Source of the DNA: Sorangium aterium
Lineage (GTDB): Bacteria > Myxococcota_A > Polyangia > Polyangiales > Polyangiaceae
NCBI RefSeq assembly: GCF_028368935.1
Contig: NZ_JAQNDK010000002.1
Span: 1,054,001-1,118,000, forward strand
Reading direction: 5' to 3'
DNA: 64,000 nucleotides
How positions within the stretch are numbered: position 1 is the first letter of the stretch; every line of letters starts with the position of its first letter. The translations under genes and the position numbers were made by a program. Of the stretch, positions 27,486-37,768 are shown piece after piece. The notes below the pieces were generated by a model, which ran no database searches, had not been told where the DNA came from, and saw only the letters and a program-made list of their open reading frames with translations.

Positions 27486-27949
27486 GCGCAGGAGGCTATC
27501 GCAACCGCCGCGCCGCGTCTGTGCGAACTGACTCGTTCCACGGCGATGGGTAGCACGGGCGACGACATCGGATGCACGATGACCACTTCTCCCGTGCTCG
27601 TCGCTCGCGCGGGCCTCCGTCGTGAGCTCGTACGCTTCGAAGATGCCTTGTGCGGAGCGCCTCGTGGGATGACGAGCGACGTGGATGCTCTGGGCATATC
27701 ACCGAGCGCGACAGCGAACGTGCCGAGCGCGACAGCGAACATGCCGAGCGCGACAGCGAACATGCCGAGCGCGACGTGCCGAGCGTGGAGGATGCCTGTG
27801 GTGGCCCGCCAGGCGCGATCGTGGTTGCGGATGCCTGTGGTGGCTCGCCAGCCGCCGTCATGCGCCTCTGGAGGCTCCTCGGCGTTTTCGCGGCCGGGCT
27901 TCCCCCGAGCGCTTCTTCGGGCTAGCGTCCCGGACGAGCCCGTCCTGCC
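27486..27949. other. Intergenic region with tandem repeats
   Basis: These 464 bases separate divergent genes for the lipoprotein and the oxidoreductase. They hold a 21-bp tandem repeat and a pair of direct repeats (27791 and 27830, about 20 bases, GATGCCTGTGGTGG core). Open frames in this stretch simply read through the repeats. I see no clear promoter. Confidence 0.6.
27702..27778. repeat. 21-bp tandem repeat, three full copies plus a partial
   Basis: The unit CCGAGCGCGACAGCGAACRTG occurs at 27702-27722, 27723-27743 and 27744-27764, then a shortened copy at 27765-27778. Copies two and three are identical and copy one differs by one base. Because 21 is a multiple of three the frame is preserved, but no gene signals support coding. 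Spacing of two helical turns would suit a protein-binding array. Confidence 0.85.
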
Positions 27950-28990
27950 ATGTCCCAACGCATCTTTGTCGGCCTCGTCGGCTATGGTCTTGCTGGCGCC
28001 GTTTTTCACGCCCCGCTGATACGGTCCATCCCTCGGCTGCGCCTCGCCGCCATCGCGACCCGCCGGGAGGGCCAGGTCATGGCCGACCACTCGGGCGTCG
28101 CCGTGCATCCGACGCCCGAGGTGTTGATCGCCGAGCCGGGGATCGACCTCGTGGTCATCGCTTCGCCCAACGAGACCCACTTCCCGCTCGCGCGCGCCGC
28201 GCTGGAGGCGGGCAAGCACGTGGTCGTCGACAAGCCGTTCACGATCACGAGCGCCGAGGCGGGCGAGCTCATTGCGCTGGCTGCGCGCCGTGGCCGGCTC
28301 CTCTCGGTCTTCCAGAACCGCCGCTGGGACGCGGACTTCCGCACCGTGCGCAGCTGCATCGAGCAGGGCCTGCTCGGCGAGGTGGCCTCGTACGAGGCGC
28401 ACTTCGACCGGTTCCGCCCCGCCATCAAGCAGGGCTGGCGAGAGCAGGAGGCGCCTGGCTCGGGGATCCTGTACGACCTCGGCGCGCACCTGATCGACCA
28501 GGCGCTCGTGCTCTTCGGCCTGCCGCGCGCGGTCACGGCCGACCTCCAGGCGCAGCGGTCCGGGGCGCGCACGGTGGACTATTTCCACCTGACGCTCGAC
28601 TACGGCAGGCGCCGGGTGATCGTGCGCTCCTCGACGCTGGTGCCCGAGCCGGGGCCGCGCTTCGCGGTCCACGGCGACGGCGGGAGCTTCCTCAAGTACG
28701 GCATCGACGGCCAGGAGGACGCCCTCAAGGCAGGCACGCGCCCGGGCGTGCCGGAGTGGGGGCGGGAGGACCCGCGCTGGTTCGGCACGCTCGTCACGGC
28801 AAGCGGCGAGCGCCGCACGATCGAGAGCCTGCCCGGCGCCTACGAGGCCTATTACGAGGCCATCGCGGCGGCGATCCTCGACGGCGCCCCGCCGCCGGTG
28901 CGCGCCGAGGAGGCGCGCGACGTGATCCGTGTCATCGAGGCTGCGATGAAGAGCGCGGCCGAGCGGCGGACGATATCGCTCGACGCGTGA
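27950..28990 (+). CDS. Gfo/Idh/MocA-family NAD(P)-dependent oxidoreductase
   Basis: This 346-residue cytoplasmic enzyme has an N-terminal Rossmann domain with GLVGYGLAG near residue 9. The DKP variant of the EKP motif (VVVDKPFTI, about 90-98) carries the catalytic lysine. The C-terminal substrate domain has LYDLGAHLIDQALVLFG (about 174-190), which contains the conserved Asp and His. Closest in layout are YdgJ/scyllo-inositol dehydrogenase-type sugar or cyclitol oxidoreductases. The exact substrate cannot be told. It is a single gene, divergent from the Asp/His lipoprotein and convergent with sucD across a large palindrome. ATG 27950 gives a normal N-terminus. Confidence 0.92.
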   Translation: MSQRIFVGLVGYGLAGAVFHAPLIRSIPRLRLAAIATRREGQVMADHSGVAVHPTPEVLIAEPGIDLVVIASPNETHFPLARAALEAGKHVVVDKPFTITSAEAGELIALAARRGRLLSVFQNRRWDADFRTVRSCIEQGLLGEVASYEAHFDRFRPAIKQGWREQEAPGSGILYDLGAHLIDQALVLFGLPRAVTADLQAQRSGARTVDYFHLTLDYGRRRVIVRSSTLVPEPGPRFAVHGDGGSFLKYGIDGQEDALKAGTRPGVPEWGREDPRWFGTLVTASGERRTIESLPGAYEAYYEAIAAAILDGAPPPVRAEEARDVIRVIEAAMKSAAERRTISLDA

Positions 28991-29146
28991 TCGAAGCGGC
29001 GTAGGAAAACCGCTGCTTGCGTCGAGAAGCGGTTGAAGAGCGCATCGCTCACGCGACCTCCGTCACCCTGTACCCAATGTGCTTATCGAGGAATGAGCCG
29101 ACGCCCGACGTGCGTCGACAACGACAGCGATAGTCCCTGGGGATTG

Positions 29147-29180
29147 CCGATATCCGAGGTGGGCCAAAAAAGGATATCGG
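29147..29180. repeat. Small inverted repeat next to the large palindrome
   Basis: CCGATATCC (29147-29155) pairs perfectly with GGATATCGG (29172-29180) across 16 bases that include an A-tract (CCAAAAAA). For the plus-strand oxidoreductase gene it would be a weak terminator-like hairpin. Confidence 0.5.
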
Positions 29181-29182
29181 TA

Positions 29183-29334
29183 GGCCCGGGGCGAGGGTGC
29201 TCGTCGGGTGGGGTGGGGGATGGGCCGATGTCTGAGCCCGAGGCATCTCTCCTCCAGCTTCGCTGGAGGAGAGATGCCTCGGGCGAGTTCGGCGGGGCCC
29301 CCACCCCACCCGACGAGCACCCTCGCCCCGGGCC
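29183..29334. repeat. 152-bp nested palindrome between oxidoreductase and sucD
   Basis: Outer arms 29183-29219 and 29298-29334 are perfect 37-base reverse complements. Nested inside, 29237-29258 and 29262-29283 form a perfect 22-bp stem with a 3-base loop. The whole could extrude as a long cruciform. It begins 193 bases after the oxidoreductase stop and ends 12 bases before the sucD stop on the opposite strand, so it may terminate both genes, but it is much larger than a terminator needs to be. The 355-base gap holds nothing else that I recognise. Confidence 0.9.
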
Positions 29335-29345
29335 GGGCAATCAGA

Positions 29346-30227
29346 TCAGCGCGCCGCCGCCAGCGCCGCCTGCATCGCGACGCCCATCTCGGCCGGCGTC
29401 GCGGCCACCTTGGCCCCCGCCGCCTCGAGCGCCGCGATCTTCTCGGCCGCCGTGCCCTCGCCGCCCGCGATGATCGCGCCAGCGTGGCCCATGCGCTTGC
29501 CCGGAGGCGCCGCGCGGCCGGCGATGAACGCCGCCACCGGCTTCTTCATGTTCTTCTTGATCCAGGCCGCCGCGCGCTGCTCAGCCGTCCCGCCGATCTC
29601 GCCGATCAGCACCACACCGTGGGTGTCGGGATCCTGGTTGAAGAGCTCGAGCACGTCGATGAAGTCCATGCCGCCGACCGGATCGCCGCCGATGCCCACG
29701 CAGCTCGACTGGCCGATGCCGAGGGCGCTCAGCTGGCCGACCGCCTCGTAGGTCAGCGTGCCCGAGCGGGAGAGGACGCCGATGTGGCCCTTCTTGTGGA
29801 TATGGCCCGGCATGATCCCGATCTTGCACTCTCCCGGGGTGATCACGCCGGGACAGTTTGGCCCGATGAGCCGCGCCGGCTTCCCCTCGAGGAAGCGACG
29901 GACGCGGATCATGTCGAGCACCGGCACGCCGTCCGTGATGCAGATGACGAGCTTGCAGCCCGCATCGACGGCCTCGGTGATCGCGTCCGCCGCGCCGACC
30001 GGCGGCACGAAGATGCACGAAACCTCGGCGCCCTCGTTGCGCACGGCCTGCTCGACCGTGTCGAAGATCGGCACCTTGTCTTCGAATCGCTGGCCGCCCC
30101 GGCCCGGCGTCACGCCGGCGACGACCTTCGTCCCGTACTCGATGCAGGCGCGGGCGTGCTGCGACCCGTAGGCGCCCGTGATGCCCTGGAAGACGACCCG
30201 CGTGTCCTTGTTGACGAGGATGCTCAT
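29346..30227 (-). CDS. sucD: Succinate-CoA ligase, alpha subunit
   Basis: This 293-residue subunit binds CoA and carries the phosphorylated histidine. With SucC it converts succinyl-CoA, ADP or GDP and phosphate to succinate, NTP and CoA in the citric acid cycle. Seen in the sequence: the N-terminal [20 protein letters not shown] CoA-binding start, GVTPGRGGQ (about 39), [22 protein letters not shown] (about 115-137), SRSGTLTYE (about 150), GIGGDPVGG (about 174), and the active-site block with [17 protein letters not shown] and its phospho-His (about 238-255). The length is standard. It lies 95 bases downstream of sucC on the same strand, forming a sucCD operon, and is followed by a large palindrome. 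Confidence 0.97.
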   Translation of the reverse strand: MSILVNKDTRVVFQGITGAYGSQHARACIEYGTKVVAGVTPGRGGQRFEDKVPIFDTVEQAVRNEGAEVSCIFVPPVGAADAITEAVDAGCKLVICITDGVPVLDMIRVRRFLEGKPARLIGPNCPGVITPGECKIGIMPGHIHKKGHIGVLSRSGTLTYEAVGQLSALGIGQSSCVGIGGDPVGGMDFIDVLELFNQDPDTHGVVLIGEIGGTAEQRAAAWIKKNMKKPVAAFIAGRAAPPGKRMGHAGAIIAGGEGTAAEKIAALEAAGAKVAATPAEMGVAMQAALAAAR

Positions 30228-30322
30228 CGCTTGATTACTCTACCTTCAACGTGGACAGGAGCTCGGCCACCGCCGCTGGCTCGCTGCTCAACTGGGTTCG
30301 AGGCCCGATGCCCGCGGGCGCC

Positions 30323-31519
30323 CTAGGCGCCGGCCTTGCCGCCGCGCGTGGCGGCGACGATCTTCTGCGCGCCGTCGCCCATGGAGCTCGCCGACTGGAT
30401 GGTCAGCCCGCTCTCGTCGAGCAGCTTGCGGCCGGCCTCGACGTTCGTCCCCTCGAGGCGCACCACGAGAGGCACCTTGAGCCCGAGCTCCTTCGCCGCG
30501 GCGATGACACCGGCCGCGACGACGTCGCAGCGCATGATGCCGCCGAAGATGTTCACGAAGATGCCGCGGACCCGCTCGCTCCGGAGGATGATCTGGAACG
30601 CGGTCTTCACCTGCTCCTGCGTGGCGCCGCCGCCCACGTCCAGGAAGTTCGCCGGCTTTCCGCCGTAATGGAGGATGATATCCATCGTCGCCATCGCGAG
30701 CCCGGCGCCGTTCACGAGGCAGCCGATGTCGCCGTCGAGCGACACGTAGGACAGCCCGGCCCGCTTCGCCTGGAGCTCGACCGGGTCCTCCTCGTCGACG
30801 TCACGCATCGCGTTCCACTCGGCGTGCCGGAACTCGGCGTTGTCGTCGAAGCTCACCTTCGCGTCGAGCGCGAAGACGTCGCCGGCGCCGGTCACGACGA
30901 GCGGGTTGATCTCGAGCAGAGAGCAGTCCTCCGCGGTGAAGCAGGCGTAGAGCGAGGCCACGAGCTTCAGGAACTGGCGCTGCGTCTCCTTCGCGGTGAG
31001 CCCGAGCGCGAGCGCGAGCTGCCGCCCCTGGTACGGGGCGAGGCCGAGCACCGGATCGATGAAGAGCTTGTAGATCTTCTCCGGCGTGCTGTGGGCCACC
31101 TCCTCGATGTCCATGCCGCCCTCGGTCGAGGCGATCACCGCGACGCGGCGGCGCTCGCGATCGACGAGCATCGCGAAGTAGAGCTCGCGCGCGATGTCGA
31201 GGCCCTGCTCGATGTAGAGCCGCCGGACCTTCTGCCCCTCGGGGCCCGTTTGCTTGGTGACGAGCTGCATGCCGAGGATCTTCTCGGCGAGGGCCGTCGC
31301 CTCCGCGCTGCCGCCCTTCGCGACCTTGACGCCGCCGCCCTTGCCGCGGCCGCCCGCGTGGATCTGCGCCTTCACGACGACGACCGGGTTACCTGTCTGG
31401 GCGATCAGCCGATCGGCGATCGGCGCCACCTCGCTCGCCTGGAAAGCGGGCTCCCCTTTCGGTACCGGCACTCCGTAGCGAGCGAAGAGCTGCTTGCCTT
31501 GATACTCGTGGATTTTCAT
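30323..31519 (-). CDS. sucC: Succinate-CoA ligase, ADP-forming beta subunit
   Basis: This 398-residue ATP-grasp subunit partners SucD. I start it at ATG 31519 ([20 protein letters not shown]), the invariant family N-terminus; the open frame extends upstream without support. Key blocks are [19 protein letters not shown] (about 43-61), the [10 protein letters not shown] region (about 147), LEINPLVVT (about 204), [14 protein letters not shown] (about 262), FLDVGGGA (about 285) and [15 protein letters not shown] (about 319-335). It is the first gene of the sucCD operon. The 330 bases upstream contain short ACGTTACG-type repeats and no obvious promoter boxes. Confidence 0.97.
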   Translation of the reverse strand: MKIHEYQGKQLFARYGVPVPKGEPAFQASEVAPIADRLIAQTGNPVVVVKAQIHAGGRGKGGGVKVAKGGSAEATALAEKILGMQLVTKQTGPEGQKVRRLYIEQGLDIARELYFAMLVDRERRRVAVIASTEGGMDIEEVAHSTPEKIYKLFIDPVLGLAPYQGRQLALALGLTAKETQRQFLKLVASLYACFTAEDCSLLEINPLVVTGAGDVFALDAKVSFDDNAEFRHAEWNAMRDVDEEDPVELQAKRAGLSYVSLDGDIGCLVNGAGLAMATMDIILHYGGKPANFLDVGGGATQEQVKTAFQIILRSERVRGIFVNIFGGIMRCDVVAAGVIAAAKELGLKVPLVVRLEGTNVEAGRKLLDESGLTIQSASSMGDGAQKIVAATRGGKAGA

Positions 31520-31849
31520 GAGAGGGGCCGCCACCCTATCACAAGGCCGCGCCAGCGCGAGACTCGAAAAACAGGGGCGACGGACGTCGGTGGAGCGGAC
31601 GCGCCCGCGCGCGGGCGCGTGTGAAGTCATGCGTTACGTTTCGTTACGTTCCGGCACGTTACGTTTCGAGTGTTTCGCGCCGACTCACCCATCCATGGAA
31701 AAGTGCGGCGGCGCGGCGCTCGACGTCGTCTGCCTTGGTGGTGCCTGACGTCGCCGGCCTCCGTCGCTCTCGGGCCGCGGCGCTCTCAGGCGGCGGCGCT
31801 GCGCCCTGGCGCGGGCGGATCACGGCGCCACAGCGCCGCTTCCGTGGCC
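31520..31849. other. Intergenic region upstream of sucC
   Basis: These 330 bases separate the sucC start from the end of the next minus-strand gene. Around 31631-31675 the motif CGTTACGTTTCG/CGTTACGTTCC is repeated three times. The stretch contains no gene I can support. The sucCD promoter must lie here. Confidence 0.5.
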
Positions 31850-32800
31850 TCACTTGGCGGCGTAGGGCGGCGGCTCAGGCCGGCGGAGCGCCACGAGGGC
31901 GAACAGGCCGGACAGGACGTCGTCCTCGACCTGGGAGACCTTGCCTTCGAGGCTGATCTTGAGCTCATCGAACGGCGTGTAGGTGAGCCCGGCGCTCGCG
32001 GAGACGCTCGGCTGAGGCGCGAACAGAAAGGCAGAGAGGGCGCTCCCGGGCTCGTGGAGAGCCTGGATTCGAAAGCTCGGATGGATTGCCATCTTCGGGA
32101 GGACATTGGCGATGATCTCGCCTCCCACCCAGGGCTTCAGCTCGATCGCTCCCGCCTCGTCCGCCGCGCCGACCAGCCCGACGCTGCCGTCGAGCGACAC
32201 GGTCAGCGCCTCGGCCGGGTAGAGCTCCAGGGCGACGACCACCGAGTAGAAATCGATCGACGGATACAGCGCGATACCCGACCAGGTCGACCAGAGCGGC
32301 TGCATCGTGGTGAGACCGGCGCCGAACGTCGGCGCGTCGACGTCGAGATCGAAGCCGCCGAAGAGGTTGATCTCGTATCCCTCGCCGAGGACGAGCCCGG
32401 GCTCGACGCCGAGCATCCGGCCCGGGACGGTGCTGATCATGGTCGAGGTCGTCGGGAAGGTGTTGATCCAGCCGTCCCAGTCCTCGATGCCAATCGGGTG
32501 CGTGACGATGCCCAGCCGGAGGTGGTGATCCTCGCGGCCAATCTGGAGCATCGCCCACTCGGGCGGGCCGATCTTGATCCCCGGCGTCGCCAAGGACCAC
32601 GTGGGGTAGACGAACGCCGGCAGCCCGAACGCCGGCAGGCCGAGCGGCGCCGTGGTCGCCTGCACGTCGAGATCGAGCCGGAAGTACAGCGAGCCGCTCG
32701 CGAGCCGCAGCCCGACCTCGGCCTGCGCGAGCGCGTCGAAGCGAAGGGCCGCGGGCGCGTCGCGGTGCACGCCCGCGACGACGCTGGTCCCTCCTCCCAC
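31850..32800 (-). CDS. Probable outer-membrane beta-barrel protein, possibly 5'-disrupted
   Basis: The open part is 316 residues of alternating hydrophobic strands (for example VGLRLASGSLYFRLDLDVQ, LGIVTHPIGIEDWDGWINTFPTT, DFYSVVVALELYP) with Gly/Asp turns. It is typical of a porin-like barrel (BBP2 or similar), such as one that would hold about 14 strands. The only in-frame start (GTG 32800) gives no signal peptide. Yet codons upstream continue a plausible mature sequence, and GTG 32925, overlapping the hisG stop, opens a signal-like [11 protein letters not shown] in a different frame that stops after 11 codons. A frameshift or sequence error in the first 40 codons would explain this. It is downstream of hisG on the same strand. 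Confidence 0.7.
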   Translation of the reverse strand: MGGGTSVVAGVHRDAPAALRFDALAQAEVGLRLASGSLYFRLDLDVQATTAPLGLPAFGLPAFVYPTWSLATPGIKIGPPEWAMLQIGREDHHLRLGIVTHPIGIEDWDGWINTFPTTSTMISTVPGRMLGVEPGLVLGEGYEINLFGGFDLDVDAPTFGAGLTTMQPLWSTWSGIALYPSIDFYSVVVALELYPAEALTVSLDGSVGLVGAADEAGAIELKPWVGGEIIANVLPKMAIHPSFRIQALHEPGSALSAFLFAPQPSVSASAGLTYTPFDELKISLEGKVSQVEDDVLSGLFALVALRRPEPPPYAAK

Positions 32801-32921
32801 CCAGGTGTCGATGTCGGCCGGGAGCGCGGCGAGGTGCGGTAGCAGCTGGGCCTCCTCTCTCTGGGTCTCCGGACGGCGGCAGTCCTCGATCAGCGAGCGG
32901 CGACGAGCGCCCCCGCGGCGA

Positions 32922-33553
32922 TCACCGCCCCGCGCCGGCCGTCGCGGCCCGCAGGCGCTCGACCAGCGGGCGGATGGCGTCGCTCCGCAGCTTGTAGGAC
33001 GCGCGGTTCGCGACGAGCAGGGTGCTCACCTCCGTGACCGTCTCGAGCACCTCGAGGCGGTTCTCGCGCAGCGTCGAGCCCGTCTCGACGATATCGACGA
33101 TGAGGTGAGAGAGCCCGACGAGCGGCGCGAGCTCCACCGAGCCGTGGACGGGGATGATCTCCGCCACCACGCCCTTGCTCGCGAAGTGATCCCCGGCGAT
33201 CCGCGGGTACTTCGTGGCGACGCGCGGCAGATCGGGCACCTCCGTCTGCTCGGGCCCGGCCACGACGAGGCGGCAGCGGCCGATGCCGAGATCGAGCGGC
33301 GTGTAGAGATCGTGGCGGCGCTCGAGGAGCGTGTCGCGGCCGGAGACCCCGAGATCGGCGGCGCCGTACTCGACGTAGGTCGGGACGTCGTCCGGCTTCA
33401 GGAACACGTACCGGATCGCGCCGTCCGCGGTCGGCCGGACCAGGCGGCGATCGCTCGCCTCGAGGGGCGCGCTGTCGAGGCCCGCGCGCCGCACGAGCGG
33501 GATGAGGTCCTTCAGGATCCGCCCCTTGGGGACGGCGATGGTGAGGGGCCTCG

Positions 33554-33557
<4 letters not shown>
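32922..33557 (-). CDS. hisG: ATP phosphoribosyltransferase, short form
   Basis: This 211-residue enzyme catalyses the first step of histidine synthesis, joining ATP and PRPP. The start at ATG 33557 gives [18 protein letters not shown], the family N-terminus. Further blocks are [14 protein letters not shown] (about 62-75), [14 protein letters not shown] (about 88-101), VATKYPRIA (about 113) and the PRPP-binding [15 protein letters not shown] (about 152-166). The protein lacks the C-terminal ACT-like regulatory domain, so it is the short HisG form that normally needs HisZ; no hisZ is in the window. The start overlaps the murA stop by four bases (ATGA), indicating translational coupling. Confidence 0.95.
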
Positions 33558-34822
<1,265 letters not shown>

Positions 34823-35025
34823 GCCCCCGCTATCGCACAACCCGCGGCGGAACGCGATGTTTCGGGGGTCGCCCGCGCGCCGCGCCCCGTGTTTCGCCCG
34901 GCGCTCCGCGTCGACCGCTGCGCCGCCGCGAGCGCGGGGCGCGGCCGGCGCGGAGCGCGGGGCGGGCGGACGACGGGCCCACTTTCCCGTGCGCTTCCCG
35001 TGCGCTGGTCTAGTCTCCACCGGCC

Positions 35026-36210
35026 ATGCGACCGAGCGCCATCGCCCTGTCCTCGCTGCTCGCCGCGTCTGTGGCCCCGCTCGCAGCCGCGCAGCCGTCG
35101 GCCGATCTCCGCGGGTTCCGCGCCTCGATCGACCCCGGGGCCGGCGTCTACCTCGAGCCCGCCGCGACCCCGGACACGGGCGAGTGGAGCGCGAGCCTCT
35201 GGGCCTCGTACGCCTACCGTCCCCTCGTGCTCCGCGATCCCGCCTCGGGGAAGGTCCGCTTCGACGTCATCCGCCACCAGGTGAGCGCCGATTTCGCGGC
35301 CGGCGTGGGCGTCGCGCGGCGCCTGCTCGTGGGGCTCACGCTGCCCGTGGTCCTCCACCAGAGCGGCGACGACCCCACGTCCGACGCCACGCGGGTGCTC
35401 GGCGACACGTGGCTCCCGGCGCAGGCGCTCGGCGATCTCGGCCTCGTCGGCAAGTTCACCCTCGTGCAGCCCATCGGCGGCGATCTGGGCGGCTTCGCGC
35501 TCGCGCTGCACGAGCGCTTCACGCTGCCCACGGGGGACGAGGCGTCGTTCGTGGGCGAGGGGGGCGTCACGAACGAGCTCAGGCTCCTCGCCGAGTACCG
35601 CCTGATCGCGTTCGGCGCGCACCTCGCGGCGGGCGTCAAGCTCCGCGCCGGCGAGGCCCGCTTCGGGTGCGAGGCGACCCCGGTCTCCGCCGCGGGCGGC
35701 GATCCGTGCCCCACGGTGTTCGGCCACGAGCTCCCCTTCGGCCTCGGCCTCTCGTTCCGGCCCCAGATCCTGGGCATCGACCCGGAAGGGCGCGCCACGT
35801 TCTTCCTCGAGGCGCACGGGCACCTCCCGCTCTCGCCGATCGCGCCGTTCGCGAGCCAGGAGGCGGCCGCGCTGGAGCTCGGCCTCGCTGCGCGCTACGC
35901 GCTGGGCGACGTCTCGTTCCTGGCCGGCGTCGAGACGGCGCTGGCCGGGGGCGTCGGCACCGCGCCGCTGCGCGCCGTCCTCTCGGTGGCCTGGACCCCG
36001 CGCGTGCACGACGCCGACAAGGACGGCGTGCCGGACGACGTCGATCAGTGCCGCGAGCTCCCGGAGGACCGCGACGGCTTCCAGGACGACGACGGGTGCC
36101 CCGAAGGGGACAACGACGAAGACGGCGTCGTCGACGAGGAGGACCGCTGCCCGACGCAGAAGGAAGACGAGGACGGCGTCGCGGATGAGGACGGGTGCCC
36201 GGACCCGTGA
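35026..36210 (+). CDS. Outer-membrane barrel with C-terminal thrombospondin type 3 repeats
   Basis: This 394-residue protein has a signal peptide ([23 protein letters not shown]). It is followed by a transporter-like beta-barrel (about 25-325) with strands such as [16 protein letters not shown] and [13 protein letters not shown]. The last 65 residues are calcium-binding Asp-rich repeats ([55 protein letters not shown]) typical of thrombospondin type 3 repeats. In many myxobacterial proteins such repeats link the barrel to a C-terminal OmpA peptidoglycan-binding domain, which is missing here; the gene ends within a repeat. It is divergent from murA. The DUF2452 gene begins 38 bases later on the same strand. 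Confidence 0.87.
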   Translation: MRPSAIALSSLLAASVAPLAAAQPSADLRGFRASIDPGAGVYLEPAATPDTGEWSASLWASYAYRPLVLRDPASGKVRFDVIRHQVSADFAAGVGVARRLLVGLTLPVVLHQSGDDPTSDATRVLGDTWLPAQALGDLGLVGKFTLVQPIGGDLGGFALALHERFTLPTGDEASFVGEGGVTNELRLLAEYRLIAFGAHLAAGVKLRAGEARFGCEATPVSAAGGDPCPTVFGHELPFGLGLSFRPQILGIDPEGRATFFLEAHGHLPLSPIAPFASQEAAALELGLAARYALGDVSFLAGVETALAGGVGTAPLRAVLSVAWTPRVHDADKDGVPDDVDQCRELPEDRDGFQDDDGCPEGDNDEDGVVDEEDRCPTQKEDEDGVADEDGCPDP

Positions 36211-36247
36211 CGCCGGGCCGTGGACGATCCATGACGACGTGGACCGC

Positions 36248-36736
36248 ATGAGCGACGACGGCTACACGAAGCACGGCGGCGGCCGCCATGAGGGGCCCTC
36301 CCGCACCTCGCCGTATCCCCTGAGCCGGCTCTCCCCGCCGCACGAGCTCGTCGACGTGGCGCGGGAGATCCAGCAGGCGGACGCGCTGCTCGGCGCGGTC
36401 ACCGGCGGCAAGCTCGCGCAGATCGCGCGGCAGATCCGGTCGCTCCAGGAGGAGGCGCGGCGGGTCCTCGAGGCGGCGCAGCGCGACGGCGAGCTCCACC
36501 GGGCGGCGTGCACCTTCAAGAAGCGGCCCGGCCACGTCTACCACCTCTACCGGCGCGGCGACGGCGTCCCTTACCTCTCGATGCTCTCGCCCGAGGAGTG
36601 GGGCGGCTCGCCGCCGCACGCGTTCGAGGGCTCGTACCGCCTCGAGGTCGACATGTCGTGGACGCCGTCCGAGGAGGCCGAGGCGCACGACGCGGAGGCC
36701 GGCGCGCTCGCTCGCCTCACCGGCCGCGGCGCGTGA
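36248..36736 (+). CDS. DUF2452-family protein
   Basis: This is a 162-residue soluble protein. Core features match my memory of DUF2452: LVDVAREIQQADALLGAVTGGKLAQIARQI (about 35-65) followed by a long helix, then CTFKKRPGHVYHLYRRGDG (about 93-112), SMLSPEEWG and GSYRLEVDMSW (about 134). Members are found from bacteria to animals, and I know no established biochemical role. The start at ATG 36248 was chosen because the upstream frame overlaps the barrel gene. It may be co-transcribed with the preceding gene (38-base gap), and is convergent with the quinone oxidoreductase gene 13 bases away. Confidence 0.88.
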   Translation: MSDDGYTKHGGGRHEGPSRTSPYPLSRLSPPHELVDVAREIQQADALLGAVTGGKLAQIARQIRSLQEEARRVLEAAQRDGELHRAACTFKKRPGHVYHLYRRGDGVPYLSMLSPEEWGGSPPHAFEGSYRLEVDMSWTPSEEAEAHDAEAGALARLTGRGA

Positions 36737-36749
36737 CCGCGGCGCTCGC

Positions 36750-37736
36750 TCACCCGCCGAGCTGGAGCAGCACCTTCCCGAACGACGCGTTGCTGGCGAC
36801 GTAAATATGTGCCGCGGCGGCATCGCCGATCGGAAAGACCCGGTCCACGACCGGCCGCACGGCGCGGCTCGCGAGCCACGGGGAGATGTTCCGCTCGAGC
36901 ACCTGCGCCGCCGCGATCTTCTCCTCGAGCGGGCGCGAGCGGAGCACGGTGCCGATGAGCTCGACGCGCTTCCGGAGGAGCTCGCGCAGGTCGAGCTCCG
37001 TGGACGCGCCGGCCGTCAGCCCGACGAGCGCGATGCGGGCCTTGGACGCGCACGCCTTGAGGTCCTCGCCGACGTACGCGCCTCCGACGAGCTCGAGGAC
37101 CACGTCGACCCCCGCGCCTCCGGTCGCCTTCAGCACCTCGTCCGCGAACCTCGCGCCCGACGCCGCGATCCCGGCGTGCAGCCCGAGCTCGCGGCAGCGA
37201 TCCAGCTTGTCCTGCGTGCGCGACGTCCCGACGACGAAGCACCCGAGCGCGCGGGCGATCTGGAGGCCGGCCGTGCCCACGCCGCTGCCGACCGCGTGAA
37301 CGAGCGCGCGCTCGCCGGGCGCGAGCCGGGCGCGCGTCACGAGCGCGTCGTAGGCGGTCACGAACGCCTCGGGGACCGCGGCCGCCTCCTCGTCCGTGAG
37401 CCCTTCCGGCACCGGCGCGACCTCGCGCTCGTGCGCGACGACCCGCTCGGCGTAGGCGCCGCCCGCGAGGAGGCCGAAGACGCGATCGCCCGGCGCGAAG
37501 CGGCGCGCGCCCTTCCCCGTGGCCTCGACCACGCCGGAGTACTCGAGCCCCGGCACGTCCTGCGGCGCGCCTGGCGGCGCCGGGTAAAGGCCCAGCCGCT
37601 GGAGCAGATCGGCGCGGTTCACCCCGGCGAAGCGGACGGCGACGCGCACGTGCCCGTCGGGCACGTCGGGCGCATCGACCTCCCGCACCTCGAGGACCTC
37701 CGGCCCGCCCGGCTCGCGGATGACGACGGCGCGCAT
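36750..37736 (-). CDS. Zinc-free NAD(P)H:quinone oxidoreductase (zeta-crystallin type MDR)
   Basis: This 328-residue cytoplasmic MDR-family reductase has a GroES-like N-terminal domain with VRFAGVNRADLLQRLGLYP (about 34-52) and PGLEYSGVV (about 62). The NADPH-binding Rossmann domain has VHAVGSGVGTAGLQIARALGC (about 146-166). It ends with FGKVLLQL. Zinc-binding cysteines are absent, placing it in the quinone oxidoreductase/TP53I3-like group. ATG 37736 matches the usual MRAVVI start. An in-frame ATG at 37772 overlaps the stop of the upstream kinase gene (ATGA, 37769-37772) and would add 12 residues, implying coupling. Either start keeps it in an operon with the kinase, although no functional link is evident. 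Confidence 0.92.
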   Translation of the reverse strand: MRAVVIREPGGPEVLEVREVDAPDVPDGHVRVAVRFAGVNRADLLQRLGLYPAPPGAPQDVPGLEYSGVVEATGKGARRFAPGDRVFGLLAGGAYAERVVAHEREVAPVPEGLTDEEAAAVPEAFVTAYDALVTRARLAPGERALVHAVGSGVGTAGLQIARALGCFVVGTSRTQDKLDRCRELGLHAGIAASGARFADEVLKATGGAGVDVVLELVGGAYVGEDLKACASKARIALVGLTAGASTELDLRELLRKRVELIGTVLRSRPLEEKIAAAQVLERNISPWLASRAVRPVVDRVFPIGDAAAAHIYVASNASFGKVLLQLGG

Positions 37737-37768
37737 CTTCAATGTGCCGCATGTGCCGCTCACGCCGT

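Noticed and set aside
29049-29340. Short open frames within the large palindrome encoding similar Pro/Gly/Cys peptides in several frames
   Set aside because: They arise from the inverted repeat itself and from its GC-rich composition; no translation signals.
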